A stretch of DNA of 64,000 bases from SG8-4 sp964598225 (GTDB taxonomy: Bacteria > Planctomycetota > Phycisphaerae > Sedimentisphaerales > Anaerobacaceae). The position numbers were made by a program, and so were the translations under genes. This document shows, one piece after another, positions 7,309 to 15,711 of the stretch (its first letter is position 1; every line of letters starts with the position of its first letter). Location of the stretch: NCBI GenBank assembly GCA_964598225.1, contig CAZRBG010000026.1:1-64000 (forward strand), in the 5' to 3' direction. The notes beneath the pieces were generated by a model. That model saw only the letters and a list, made by a program, of their open reading frames with translations. It was not told the origin of the DNA and did not search any database.

Positions 7309-9588
7309 TTAGGGCGTGAGACTGATCACGCGGATGTCGTCGATGTAGATCACGCCGCTGCCGCCCGGTTGCGGATTATCGGGTGAGCCTATGCCGATGT
7401 CCATTTTGCGGACTGCGGTGACATCCAAGCCGGCGGCAATCAGATCGGCCAGTGGAATGTCCCATCTGAGCCACCTGGACAAGCGCACTGTATCGGGATC
7501 GGGATGGACCACTGTCGCAACGTTTCCGGCGAAATCTTCAAGCGTTAGGTACAGATCGGCCGGCACGTTGGTCGGCTTGCCCCGGACGAATAGTTGCAGA
7601 GTATCCATGCCGTTAACGGTCCAGTCCTGCGGGATCGTCCAGGTGCGTCCGGCCTGCGAGTACCACGGCTCTTTGGCATTGTCGTATTGCAGCGGCATCG
7701 ATTGTCGGCCGCCGTGAACGATTATCCGCTCGGTGTAGGGCGGCTTCTCATAGCCGACGGAAGAGTTCGTGCCGTTACCGGCGAAGAACGGGGGCACCTC
7801 GGGCGCACCGAAACCGAAGCCGTCGAACCAGGTTTGAAAGACCGCTTCATTGGCGTCGACGTTGTCGTCGTAAAGCTCGAAATCGTCGACCACGACAAAG
7901 TCGGCGGTGGTGAAGCTCCACACAGAACCGACAATCGGACTCCACGATTCCGGCTCGTTGATTTCGTCCACTCTCCAGTAGTAGGTTGTGTTCCATTCCA
8001 GAACGCCGGGATCGTACGAAGTCACATCCAGAGCGAGCCGTCCCTTGTAGACGTTGGGATCATTCGGGTCAGCGTCGGTCACCGCCCCTGGGTCGGTGCC
8101 GAAATATACATCGTGCTCGGCGGTGTAGGCGCCGGATGTCCAGGTCAGTGAGAGGTCGTCGGTGATATCGGCCGCTCCATCATACGGCCTGGGATCGAAA
8201 GCCCACGGGCTCGGGTCGTAGACAAGTTCGATCCCGGGATTGTTGGCTTCGATCAGCGGCAGGACATTCGAGTACGTATGCTCGTCGATGGGATTGCGGC
8301 TGATATCCAGATGAGTCAGTCGGCCCAGCTCAGTGAGCGGTTGGATGTCTTCGATCTCGTTGTCCTGAAGATTCAGCGACCGGAGTCCGGGCAGGCCCGA
8401 AAGCGAATTGACGTCGGTGATCTCATTGCCTTCCAGGTCCAGCGATCTCAATGCAGTCAGGCCGGACAAAAGGGGAACAGACGAGATATGATTCCTGCGG
8501 AGACCTAAAGTCCGGAGGTTGGGCAATCCCGACAGGCCGGCAATGTCGTCGATCCGATTGCCGCCGAGGTCGAGCACTATGAGGCTCGGCATAGCAGATG
8601 CGCCTGAGATATCGGTTATCTGATTGTGTTGCAGGTCGAGAGCCTTGAGATTGGGAACGTCGGACAACGCGGGAACGGCAGTAAGTCGGTTGTTAGACAA
8701 ATCCACGATTTCAAGATTAGGCAGTCCCGAAAGGCCCGATGCATCGGTGATCTGATTAACGCCCAGACCCAGCGACCTTAGGCTCGGCAGGCCCGACAGC
8801 CCTGCGACAACTGTAAGTCTGTTGCCGTAGAGCGTCACCGTCTCAAGGCTGGGCAAACCCGACAGGCCCGAGATGTCGGTTAGTTGATTTCCCGTGAGAT
8901 TAAGGGATTTGAGATTTATCATATCTGACATTTCGGGAAGCTCAGTCAATCCCGTCCGTTCGAGCTGTAGGTTCTCAAGCACCGTCATTTGGGCCAAAGC
9001 CAGAGTACCCGCGACCCGGTTGTTGCTAAGGTTCAACCATCTGAGCCGAGTAAGATTCGCCACAGGTCCGGCGTCAGTTATCTCATTGCCGTCCAGGTCC
9101 AGAAGTGTGAGATTACCAAGTCCCGTGAGCGGCGAAACATCCGCGATCCGGTTGCCGTATAAAATCGCCGTCCTAAGGCCGGTCAACTGCGAAAGGGGTC
9201 CAATATCAACAATTTGATTGCCGCCGAGGTTCAGCCATACCAGTCGGTTTAGTCCCGCAAGCGGCGAAACGTCTGCAATCAGATTCTTGCGCAGCACAGG
9301 CGGCCATACGGATCTGTCGTAGAACTCTCCGGCATTCAGATGGCTGAGATTCACGGCGTGTTCCAGACCGGTAAGACTTTCGACGCCGGCGCCCGCGGCA
9401 TATAGTTGAGTCAGCCCGAGCATATCGTTCGGGTTCGGGTCGTCAACTCCCAAGCTCTGTTCAACAAAGGCCTTCAGATTGGGATCGGCAAAATTCACCG
9501 GCTCCTGACCCGCCGCCGTGCCAAGGACAAGCAAAGCAATGAATATGTGATTTATGAACTTTATGGGCGAGATTTTAAAGTGCGACAT
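7309..9588 (-). CDS. Secreted leucine-rich-repeat protein with C-terminal fibronectin-like and jelly-roll-like modules
   Basis: 759 residues. A signal peptide (hydrophobic HIFIALLVLGTAAG) precedes a short helical cap, then about 15 internin-type LRRs of exactly 22 residues (L-x-x-L-x-x-L-x-L-x-x-N-x-I-x-D-I), roughly residues 108-440. After the LRRs comes a fibronectin-III-like module (DVYFGTDPGAVTDAD to TTYYWRVDEIN and SFTT), then a C-terminal domain starting VVDDFELYDD and ending GVIYIDDIRV, a layout common in planctomycete secreted proteins and resembling carbohydrate-binding jelly rolls. Several LRR units (LSGLPSL / LSGLPNL) are nearly identical in DNA, pointing to recent repeat duplication. 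Likely extracellular binding; the ligand is unknown. Confidence 0.85.
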   Translation of the reverse strand: MSHFKISPIKFINHIFIALLVLGTAAGQEPVNFADPNLKAFVEQSLGVDDPNPNDMLGLTQLYAAGAGVESLTGLEHAVNLSHLNAGEFYDRSVWPPVLRKNLIADVSPLAGLNRLVWLNLGGNQIVDIGPLSQLTGLRTAILYGNRIADVSPLTGLGNLTLLDLDGNEITDAGPVANLTRLRWLNLSNNRVAGTLALAQMTVLENLQLERTGLTELPEMSDMINLKSLNLTGNQLTDISGLSGLPSLETVTLYGNRLTVVAGLSGLPSLRSLGLGVNQITDASGLSGLPNLEIVDLSNNRLTAVPALSDVPNLKALDLQHNQITDISGASAMPSLIVLDLGGNRIDDIAGLSGLPNLRTLGLRRNHISSVPLLSGLTALRSLDLEGNEITDVNSLSGLPGLRSLNLQDNEIEDIQPLTELGRLTHLDISRNPIDEHTYSNVLPLIEANNPGIELVYDPSPWAFDPRPYDGAADITDDLSLTWTSGAYTAEHDVYFGTDPGAVTDADPNDPNVYKGRLALDVTSYDPGVLEWNTTYYWRVDEINEPESWSPIVGSVWSFTTADFVVVDDFELYDDNVDANEAVFQTWFDGFGFGAPEVPPFFAGNGTNSSVGYEKPPYTERIIVHGGRQSMPLQYDNAKEPWYSQAGRTWTIPQDWTVNGMDTLQLFVRGKPTNVPADLYLTLEDFAGNVATVVHPDPDTVRLSRWLRWDIPLADLIAAGLDVTAVRKMDIGIGSPDNPQPGGSGVIYIDDIRVISLTP

Positions 9589-9724
9589 CTTTACTGCCTC
9601 TTTCCCGCACAGACGGACGGTTGACCAATTGCTTAATAATCTTTACTATAACGGATGTGGGCGGTTGATGTCAACAACCCGATGCAGTTAATGTGATTCA
9701 AAGTGGAGTGAGAAGTCCGGCATC

Positions 9725-11026
9725 GTGATTAAGATACAACGTATTTTTATTTGTCTTATCGTTCTCGTCATGCTGTCGCCGCCGCAGACAGCATGGAGCG
9801 ACTGGCCGGAATTCCGCGGACCCCACGGCAACGGCCTGACAACAATACCGGGAGACTCCGAGCCAATCGGCCTGCCGCTGCGCTGGAGCGAGACTAAGAA
9901 CGTGGTCTGGAAAACGCCGATACCTTACGCCGGCTGGTCTACGCCCGTGGTGATGGACGGGCGGATCTGGATTACGACTGCTACTCTGAAAGGCCGCGAT
10001 TTCTTCGTGATATGCGTCGATGCTGATTCCGGCGAGATTCTTCTCAACAAGAAGATATTTCATGTGGAAGACCCCGAGCCGCTGGGCAATCCGCTCAACA
10101 GCTACGCTTCGCCCTCGACTGTTGCAGAGCCGTCAAGAGTTTACGTTCATTTCGGAGCTTACGGCACTGCCTGCCTTGACACGGAGAACTTCGACGTACT
10201 CTGGGAGCGCAAGGACATAAATTGTCGGCACTTCCGCGGGCCCGGCTCTTCTCCGATCCTGTTCGAGAACCTTCTGATCCTGACTATGGACGGCGTGGAC
10301 GTGCAGTACCTGATCGCGCTGGACAAGACGACAGGCGAGACAGTCTGGAAAACCGACCGAACGGCTGAATGGAACGATCTCGGCGACGACGGCAAACCGA
10401 TCCTGGAAGGAGATTTTCGGAAAGCATATTCGACGCCGCTGATTATCGACGCCGGCGGCAAAAAGCAAATGATCTCCGTGGGGGCCAAAGCTCTGTACGG
10501 CTACGATCCGACCGATGGCAGCGAAATCTGGAAGGTCCGCACGCCCGCGTACTCCGGCGCATCCCGCCCCGTGTACGGCGACGGGATCGCCTATATGATA
10601 ACCGGCTTCGGCAAGACCGAGCTGCTGGCCATACGAGTCGACGGCTCCGGCGACGTTACCGATACTCACGTCATCTGGAGAACCAGAAAATCCGTGCCGC
10701 GAACGCCCTCTCCGGTGCTCGTCGACGACCTGCTCTTTACTATCAACGACACAGGCACCGTTATGTGCCTCAAAGCGGCTACGGGTAAGGAAATCTGGAA
10801 AGAACACATCAGAGGCAATTGCGCCGCCTCGCCCATCTACGCCGACGGCCGAATCTACACCTTCAACCGCGACGGCAAGGCCACCGTCTTCAAAGCGGAC
10901 CGAGAATACGAAGTTCTGGCGGAAAATGAACTCGATTCGGGCTTCATGGCATCGCCCGCCGTATCGGGCAGGGCTCTATTTCTAAGAACAAAAACGCATC
11001 TCTACCGTATCCAATCGGAAAAATGA
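9725..11026 (+). CDS. Exported PQQ-like beta-propeller protein (first of a tandem pair)
   Basis: 433 residues with a GTG start. A signal peptide (IFICLIVLVMLSPP... AWS) is followed by DWPEFRGPHGNG, the usual opening of planctomycete PQQ_2 propellers. WD-like blades repeat the pattern D-x-x-T-G-[KE]-x-x-W-K (for example LDKTTGETVWKT, KAATGKEIWKE) through the length. No membrane anchor or catalytic motif of PQQ dehydrogenases is seen, so it is more likely a binding or scaffold propeller than a quinoprotein enzyme. It is followed after 47 bases by a paralogue in the same direction. Confidence 0.85.
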   Translation: MIKIQRIFICLIVLVMLSPPQTAWSDWPEFRGPHGNGLTTIPGDSEPIGLPLRWSETKNVVWKTPIPYAGWSTPVVMDGRIWITTATLKGRDFFVICVDADSGEILLNKKIFHVEDPEPLGNPLNSYASPSTVAEPSRVYVHFGAYGTACLDTENFDVLWERKDINCRHFRGPGSSPILFENLLILTMDGVDVQYLIALDKTTGETVWKTDRTAEWNDLGDDGKPILEGDFRKAYSTPLIIDAGGKKQMISVGAKALYGYDPTDGSEIWKVRTPAYSGASRPVYGDGIAYMITGFGKTELLAIRVDGSGDVTDTHVIWRTRKSVPRTPSPVLVDDLLFTINDTGTVMCLKAATGKEIWKEHIRGNCAASPIYADGRIYTFNRDGKATVFKADREYEVLAENELDSGFMASPAVSGRALFLRTKTHLYRIQSEK

Positions 11027-11073
11027 GTCTGTCTAACACAAAACAGGTCTAAAAAGAAATGAAAGGGTAAAGT

Positions 11074-12330
11074 ATGTTAGGACGTATTTGCAGCAGCCTG
11101 TACTTGATGTTTGTCGTTGGATTATTGGCACAAGCCGCCCTGGCCGAGGACTGGCCACAATTCAGAGGGCCGGGCGGCCTGGGCGTTTCAGAGGCCGATA
11201 ATCTGCCCGTAACCTGGAGCGACACTAAGAACATGATCTGGAAGACGGCCATGCCCGGCAGCGGAGCTTCCAGCCCCATCGCTCTGGACGGCAGACTTTA
11301 CGTGACCTGCTACAGCGGCTACGGCCTGGATCAGGATGGAGGTTCGGTGGAAGATCTGATGCTGCACCTCGTGTGCGTCGACGGGAGCAGCGGAGATATC
11401 ATCTGGGACAAAAAGGTCGAACCCGCACAGCCCGAATCCAAGAGAGTGCGCGATCACGGCTATGCTGCACAGACACCTGTGACTGACGGCAAACATCTCT
11501 ACGTCTTCTTCGGCAAGAGCGGCGTCTTCAAATTCGACCTGAACGGCGAGAAGATCTGGCAAACGAGCGTGGGCGCCGGCACGCACGGCTGGGGCAGCGG
11601 AACGTCGCCGGTATTGTATAACAATCTCGTAATCGTCAACGCCAGCGTCGAAAGCGGTTCATTGGTGGCGATCGATAAAGAAACCGGAAATGTGAAATGG
11701 CGCGCGCCGGGTATGAAGTCATCATGGAACACCCCTCATCTCGTGGAAACATCGGATGGAGATCAGGAACTTGCTGTGACTGTAAAAGGATTTGTTCTGG
11801 GCTTCGATCCTGACACCGGCAGGCAACTGTGGAAATGCGAGGCGATCGACGACTACATCTGTCCGAGCATTGTGTCCCATAAGAGCATTCTATATGCAAT
11901 GGGCGCCCGGCGATCCCAGACGGTCGCTATTCGCAGCGGCGGACGCGGAAATGTAACAAACACACACAAACTGTGGCAGGTTGACGTTGGGGCAAATGTG
12001 TCTTCTCCCATTATACACGACGGCCACCTATACTGGGTGAGCGACCGTAACAAGACCGCGTACTGTCTCGGCCTCGACGACGGGTCGGTCAAATATTCCG
12101 AACGGCTCAGAGTCCAACCATACGCTTCGACGCTGTTTGCCGACGGCAGACTTTACGTTGTCACGCGCTACGGCGGCACGCTGGTGCTGGCTGCAGAGCC
12201 GCAGTTCAAGCAGTTGGCGCACAACAAGCTCTCCGACGAGACAGTGTTCAACGCAAGTCCCATCGTCTGCAACGGCAACCTGGTCCTGCGAAGCAACAAA
12301 AACCTATACTGCATCGGAAAGAAAAATTAG
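11074..12330 (+). CDS. Exported PQQ-like beta-propeller protein (second of a tandem pair)
   Basis: 418 residues with a signal peptide (LMFVVGLLAQAALA cleaved before EDWPQF). Opens DWPQFRGPGGLGVS, parallel to the upstream gene, and has blade motifs such as DGSSGDIIWDK, DKETGNVKWRA and DPDTGRQLWKC. The similarity in order and motifs indicates an old tandem duplication of the neighbouring gene. Likely exported and co-transcribed with it. No enzyme activity can be assigned. Confidence 0.85.
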   Translation: MLGRICSSLYLMFVVGLLAQAALAEDWPQFRGPGGLGVSEADNLPVTWSDTKNMIWKTAMPGSGASSPIALDGRLYVTCYSGYGLDQDGGSVEDLMLHLVCVDGSSGDIIWDKKVEPAQPESKRVRDHGYAAQTPVTDGKHLYVFFGKSGVFKFDLNGEKIWQTSVGAGTHGWGSGTSPVLYNNLVIVNASVESGSLVAIDKETGNVKWRAPGMKSSWNTPHLVETSDGDQELAVTVKGFVLGFDPDTGRQLWKCEAIDDYICPSIVSHKSILYAMGARRSQTVAIRSGGRGNVTNTHKLWQVDVGANVSSPIIHDGHLYWVSDRNKTAYCLGLDDGSVKYSERLRVQPYASTLFADGRLYVVTRYGGTLVLAAEPQFKQLAHNKLSDETVFNASPIVCNGNLVLRSNKNLYCIGKKN

Positions 12331-12394
12331 ACAGCAATGCCCGCACAGTGTAACATCTGACCTGTAAGGAAGCGGCAGTCTCAACCGACAGAGC

Positions 12395-12423
12395 TGAGAT
12401 TGCTTCGCTTCGCTCGCAATGAC
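12395..12423. repeat. GAGATTGC-type palindromic repeat
   Basis: TGAGATTGCTTCGCTTCG followed by CTCGCAATGAC. It is a single copy of the family seen inverted at 7195-7306. It overlaps the earliest possible ATG of the next gene (12419), which argues for the later start at 12455. Confidence 0.7.
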
Positions 12424-12454
12424 ATCAGTGCAATTGGATGTTACGGAGCCGTGG

Positions 12455-14074
12455 ATGGTCGTCGAAAATCGACAGGTCGGCTACAACCTGAGATTCGTAT
12501 GGCTGATCTGCATCGTCGCGGCGATGGGAGGATTGCTCTTCGGATACGACTGGGTAGTCGTCGGCGGGGCGAAGGCCTTTTACGAGCCGTACTTCGAGAT
12601 CACCGACGACACGCCTCTGATACGCGGCATCGCGATGAGCAGCGCCCTGTTCGGCTGCGTCATCGGGGCGATTCTCTCCGGCATGATGGCCGACAAACTG
12701 GGGCGCAAGCGCCTGCTGATCTCTTCCGGCCTGCTGTTTACATTCTCGGCAATCGGCACCGGATTGTCGTGGAGTTTTCTTTCATATAATGTCGCCCGCA
12801 TCGTCGGCGGCATCGGCATAGGGCTGGCTTCCAATCTCTCGCCGATGTATATCGCCGAGATTTCCCCGGCGGCTATGAGGGGCAAGTTCGTCTCGATAAA
12901 CCAGCTCACAATTGTCATTGGCATTTTAGCCGCACAGATCGTCAACATGATGATCGCTCAACCCGTTCCTACCGCCGATCAGTTGCGCCTGCTCGCCGAT
13001 GAAACTTCCGCGGCGGCGGCCATGGAATCCGACCCGAAGGTCGATTTCGCCGAGCGAAAGCAGAAAGCCCTCGACGTGGTAGACGAGTCCGCGTTTGCTT
13101 ACGCCAGGGAGAAGTTTCCCGACATAACCTATTTCGAGCCGACCACCGACGAACAGGTCGAGGCTAAGAACAAACAGGACAATCAAATAATCGCCGCGTA
13201 CATATCGCAAACCTGGAACGGCTCGCGCGGCTGGCGCTGGATGTTCGGCGCCGAGACCGTTCCGGCGTTTCTGTTCTTTTTACTCATGTTCTTTGTGCCG
13301 GAAAGCCCCCGTTGGCTGATTAAATACGGCAAGGACGACCAGGCTCAGCGGATTCTCGCGCGCGTGGGCGGCGACGAATACGCCGCAGCAGAAGTCGAGG
13401 ACATCAGCAATACTCTTGCCGGTGAGGAGATCGCGCGAGTCCGTTTCAAGGACCTGGTGGAACCGAAGCTCACGAAGATAATCGGCCTTGGAATTTTCCT
13501 GGCCGTTCTCCAGCAGTGGTGCGGCATAAACGTCATCTTCAACTATGCCCAGGAGGTCTTTCAGGAGGCCGGCTACGGCGTAAGCGACATGCTATTTAAC
13601 ATCGTGATTACGGGAGTTGTCAATCTCGTCGCCACCTTCGTCGCTATCCAGACCGTCGACCGGCTCGGTCGAAAGGCGCTAATGTTGATCGGGGCCGGCG
13701 GCCTGACATGTTTTTACGCCCTGCTCGGCACGGGTTATTTCCTCCACAGCACCGGCATCCACATGCTTCTATTGATTGTTGTTTCCATCGCCTGCTACGC
13801 GATGTCTCTGGCTCCGGTGACGTGGGTGTTGATTTCCGAGCTGTTCCCCAATCGCATTCGCGGCGCTGCTATGTCGATAGCCGTGCTGGCGCTCTGGATT
13901 TCGTGCGCGGCTCTGGCGCTGCTTTTTCCGACCATGAAGAACACGCTCGGAGCGCACGGCGCATTCTGGACTTTCGGCGGAATCTGCATACTCGGCTTCT
14001 TCGTGATCCTGAGGACCCTGCCCGAAACAAAGGGCAAGACCCTCGAAGAAATCGAACGAGAACTGGTCGACTGA
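12455..14074 (+). CDS. Sugar porter, MFS superfamily
   Basis: About 539 residues from ATG 12455, with GGAG at 12445-12448. The earlier ATG at 12419 lies in a repeat. Sugar-porter marks: GGLLFGYDWVVVGG in helix 1, ADKLGRKR between helices 2 and 3, PESPRWLIKYGK before the central loop, QQWCGINVIFNYA in helix 7, VDRLGRKALM, and PETKGKTLEEIE at the C terminus. An insert of about 90 mostly charged residues (about 165-255) lies in the loop between helices 5 and 6 and is longer than in XylE/GLUT-type porters. It probably imports a hexose or pentose by proton symport, fitting the neighbouring glycosidase and mutarotase. Substrate cannot be told from sequence. Confidence 0.9.
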   Translation: MVVENRQVGYNLRFVWLICIVAAMGGLLFGYDWVVVGGAKAFYEPYFEITDDTPLIRGIAMSSALFGCVIGAILSGMMADKLGRKRLLISSGLLFTFSAIGTGLSWSFLSYNVARIVGGIGIGLASNLSPMYIAEISPAAMRGKFVSINQLTIVIGILAAQIVNMMIAQPVPTADQLRLLADETSAAAAMESDPKVDFAERKQKALDVVDESAFAYAREKFPDITYFEPTTDEQVEAKNKQDNQIIAAYISQTWNGSRGWRWMFGAETVPAFLFFLLMFFVPESPRWLIKYGKDDQAQRILARVGGDEYAAAEVEDISNTLAGEEIARVRFKDLVEPKLTKIIGLGIFLAVLQQWCGINVIFNYAQEVFQEAGYGVSDMLFNIVITGVVNLVATFVAIQTVDRLGRKALMLIGAGGLTCFYALLGTGYFLHSTGIHMLLLIVVSIACYAMSLAPVTWVLISELFPNRIRGAAMSIAVLALWISCAALALLFPTMKNTLGAHGAFWTFGGICILGFFVILRTLPETKGKTLEEIERELVD

Positions 14075-14090
14075 GAATGGAGCTACTGCT

Positions 14091-14188
14091 GTCATTCCTG
14101 CGCAGGCAGGAATCCATTTGCTCACGAGTTTCTGGATTCCCGCCCGTTCGGCTTCGCTCAGGGCAGGCTCTTTGCGGGAATGACAAAG
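14091..14188. repeat. GTCATTCCTGC-type palindromic repeats, two inverted
   Basis: GTCATTCCTGCGCAGGCAGG at 14091-14110 is a self-complementary copy. It is followed by an opposite, expanded copy from CTGGATTCCCGC (14131) to GCGGGAATGACAAAG (14174-14188). The first copy is the same family as the inverted repeats flanking the GIY-YIG gene at 32.8-33.2 kb. Confidence 0.7.
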
Positions 14189-14278
14189 CATTCAATCAAC
14201 CTCAACGGAGCGTGAGATGGTTAGTCGGTGGGGTGCGATGCATCTCACCATCGAACCGGTGCGGGTAAGGCAGGGGTT

Positions 14279-14686
14279 TTACGTGCTGTCACTGATAATG
14301 GTGAATCGGCCATCCTCGAACAAAATGTTTCTGACACGGAGGCTTTTGACGTTTTCGTCTTCGAGCAGCCTGTTTATCTCCACGGTGACGTGGGGGTAAT
14401 CGAGTTTCATGTGATCGGGCATCTTGACCTTGACCAACTCATTCAGCCGGCCGACGGCTTTGTTTGCGTGAGAGCTGACAACTGTAAGCTCGAATATCGC
14501 ATTGTCGCCGTCGAAGCTAACGTACCGCGCCGATGCCGGGATGTACGGCAGGATGAGAGAGCCGGTTCTGATTACAAAATGGATTTTCTCGCCCTTGACT
14601 CTCAGGCGGATTATCTCCGGCGGGAGAAGTCCGTTGGAGTTGACGATTTCGACAAGTTCCTCAAGATTGAAGGTCAGTTGTGCCAT
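14279..14686 (-). CDS. Conserved-looking hypothetical protein, 135 residues
   Basis: Not recognised. A soluble alpha/beta-looking protein with no signal or membrane segment. The N-terminal part reads LEELVEIVNSNGLLPPEIIRL; the middle has an alternating beta pattern (GEKIHFVIRTGSLILPYIP); the C-terminal part is VTVEINRLLEDENVKSLRV. AAGGAA sits 5-10 bases before the ATG, so the start is good. It lies next to, and in the same direction as, the PAP2 gene, 45 bases downstream of it. Confidence 0.55.
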   Translation of the reverse strand: MAQLTFNLEELVEIVNSNGLLPPEIIRLRVKGEKIHFVIRTGSLILPYIPASARYVSFDGDNAIFELTVVSSHANKAVGRLNELVKVKMPDHMKLDYPHVTVEINRLLEDENVKSLRVRNILFEDGRFTIISDST

Positions 14687-14731
14687 GGTTTCCTTTTCGA
14701 TCTATTGTTCGTGCCAAATGTATTTTGCCGT

Positions 14732-15466
14732 TTAGAACTTGTGGTCGCACTTTTGCAGCCATCTTGCTACCAGCCAGCACATCAGCGCCCAACTCGCCCC
14801 GGCCGCCCAGCCTCCGAGGACATCCGTCGGCCAGTGCACTCCCAGATAGATTCGGCTAATGCCCACAAGAAGGGTAATCAGCATCGAGATGGTAATGATG
14901 TAGACCTTCGTCGGTTTGTGGCCGCACGTCCGAACTATCATCGATCCGAGCGTCAGATAAGTGATAGCCGAAAGCATGGAATGGCCGCTGGGAAAGCTTT
15001 TGGTATAGACGTACGAGCCGTGCGGCACAAGGTCGGGTCGGGGCCGGTCGAAGCTCTGCTTGAGCAGCAGGGCAATAACCAGGCCGCCCAGCACGGCCAC
15101 GAGAATCAGCGTGGCCGCCTTATGCCGTCCCTGCAGCAGGTAACCGCCTACCGTGGCCCCGGTTAGAAATAACAGGATTCCTATTCCCCCCAGCGCGGTA
15201 AAATCGCGCCCCGTCTCTTCGAGCCATTTTGGCCCCCACGGATTCTTCGTATCTCCGGGATCTCTCATAGCCAGAAGGACCGCCTTGTCGAAATGGTGCG
15301 TATCACCCTCGGCGACTTCGTCCGCGATCTCGGCGAATAACCAGATTCCCCCTGTTATGACCACAAATGTGAACAGAGTTATCCATTCCCGCCAGATGGG
15401 TTTGCTCTCCCGTGGCGAATTCGGAGAGGTTGAAACCTCGCCGGATGATTCCGTTATTTCCGTCAT
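14732..15466 (-). CDS. PAP2-family membrane phosphatase
   Basis: 244 residues, about six membrane helices. All three phosphatidic-acid-phosphatase motifs are present: KQSFDRPRP (K-x6-RP), FPSGHS (PSGH with the general acid His), and SRIYLGVHWPTD (SR-x5-H-x3-D with the nucleophile His). Such enzymes dephosphorylate lipid phosphates such as undecaprenyl pyrophosphate or phosphatidic acid at the periplasmic face. An unusually long soluble loop (residues about 50-85) follows the first helix. The exact substrate is unknown. Confidence 0.88.
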   Translation of the reverse strand: MTEITESSGEVSTSPNSPRESKPIWREWITLFTFVVITGGIWLFAEIADEVAEGDTHHFDKAVLLAMRDPGDTKNPWGPKWLEETGRDFTALGGIGILLFLTGATVGGYLLQGRHKAATLILVAVLGGLVIALLLKQSFDRPRPDLVPHGSYVYTKSFPSGHSMLSAITYLTLGSMIVRTCGHKPTKVYIITISMLITLLVGISRIYLGVHWPTDVLGGWAAGASWALMCWLVARWLQKCDHKF

Positions 15467-15635
15467 CAGTTTAGTTCCCGTATCTTTTCAAGGACAATAA
15501 CAGCAGTGCATCTTGCTCATAATAGTCTTCTTTGGGGAATACTCAAATCCTTAAATTGAAATGTCCACTTTGCCGCGGCGGCTTATTGTGCCGCAAGCAG
15601 GAATCTGGTATGCTTTGACGATAAAGATCAAGTTT

Positions 15636-15679
15636 GTAGTGACGCCGTAAGGCGTTCTCGTAGCGAGGGCGTCTCGCCG
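15636..15679. repeat. GTAGTGACGCCG / GTAGCGAGGGCG palindromic repeat pair
   Basis: Two short units side by side: GTAGTGACGCCGTAAGGCG and GTAGCGAGGGCGTCTCGCCG. The second belongs to the family that also occurs at 63316 and, as a full hairpin, inside the P-type ATPase gene at 24717. The first resembles sequence at 19925-19950. Located 30-75 bases upstream of the glycosidase start, so it may lie in that gene's leader. Confidence 0.55.
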
Positions 15680-15711
15680 TTGTTTTCCAGAAAAAAGTTA
15701 AGGAGGCTGGC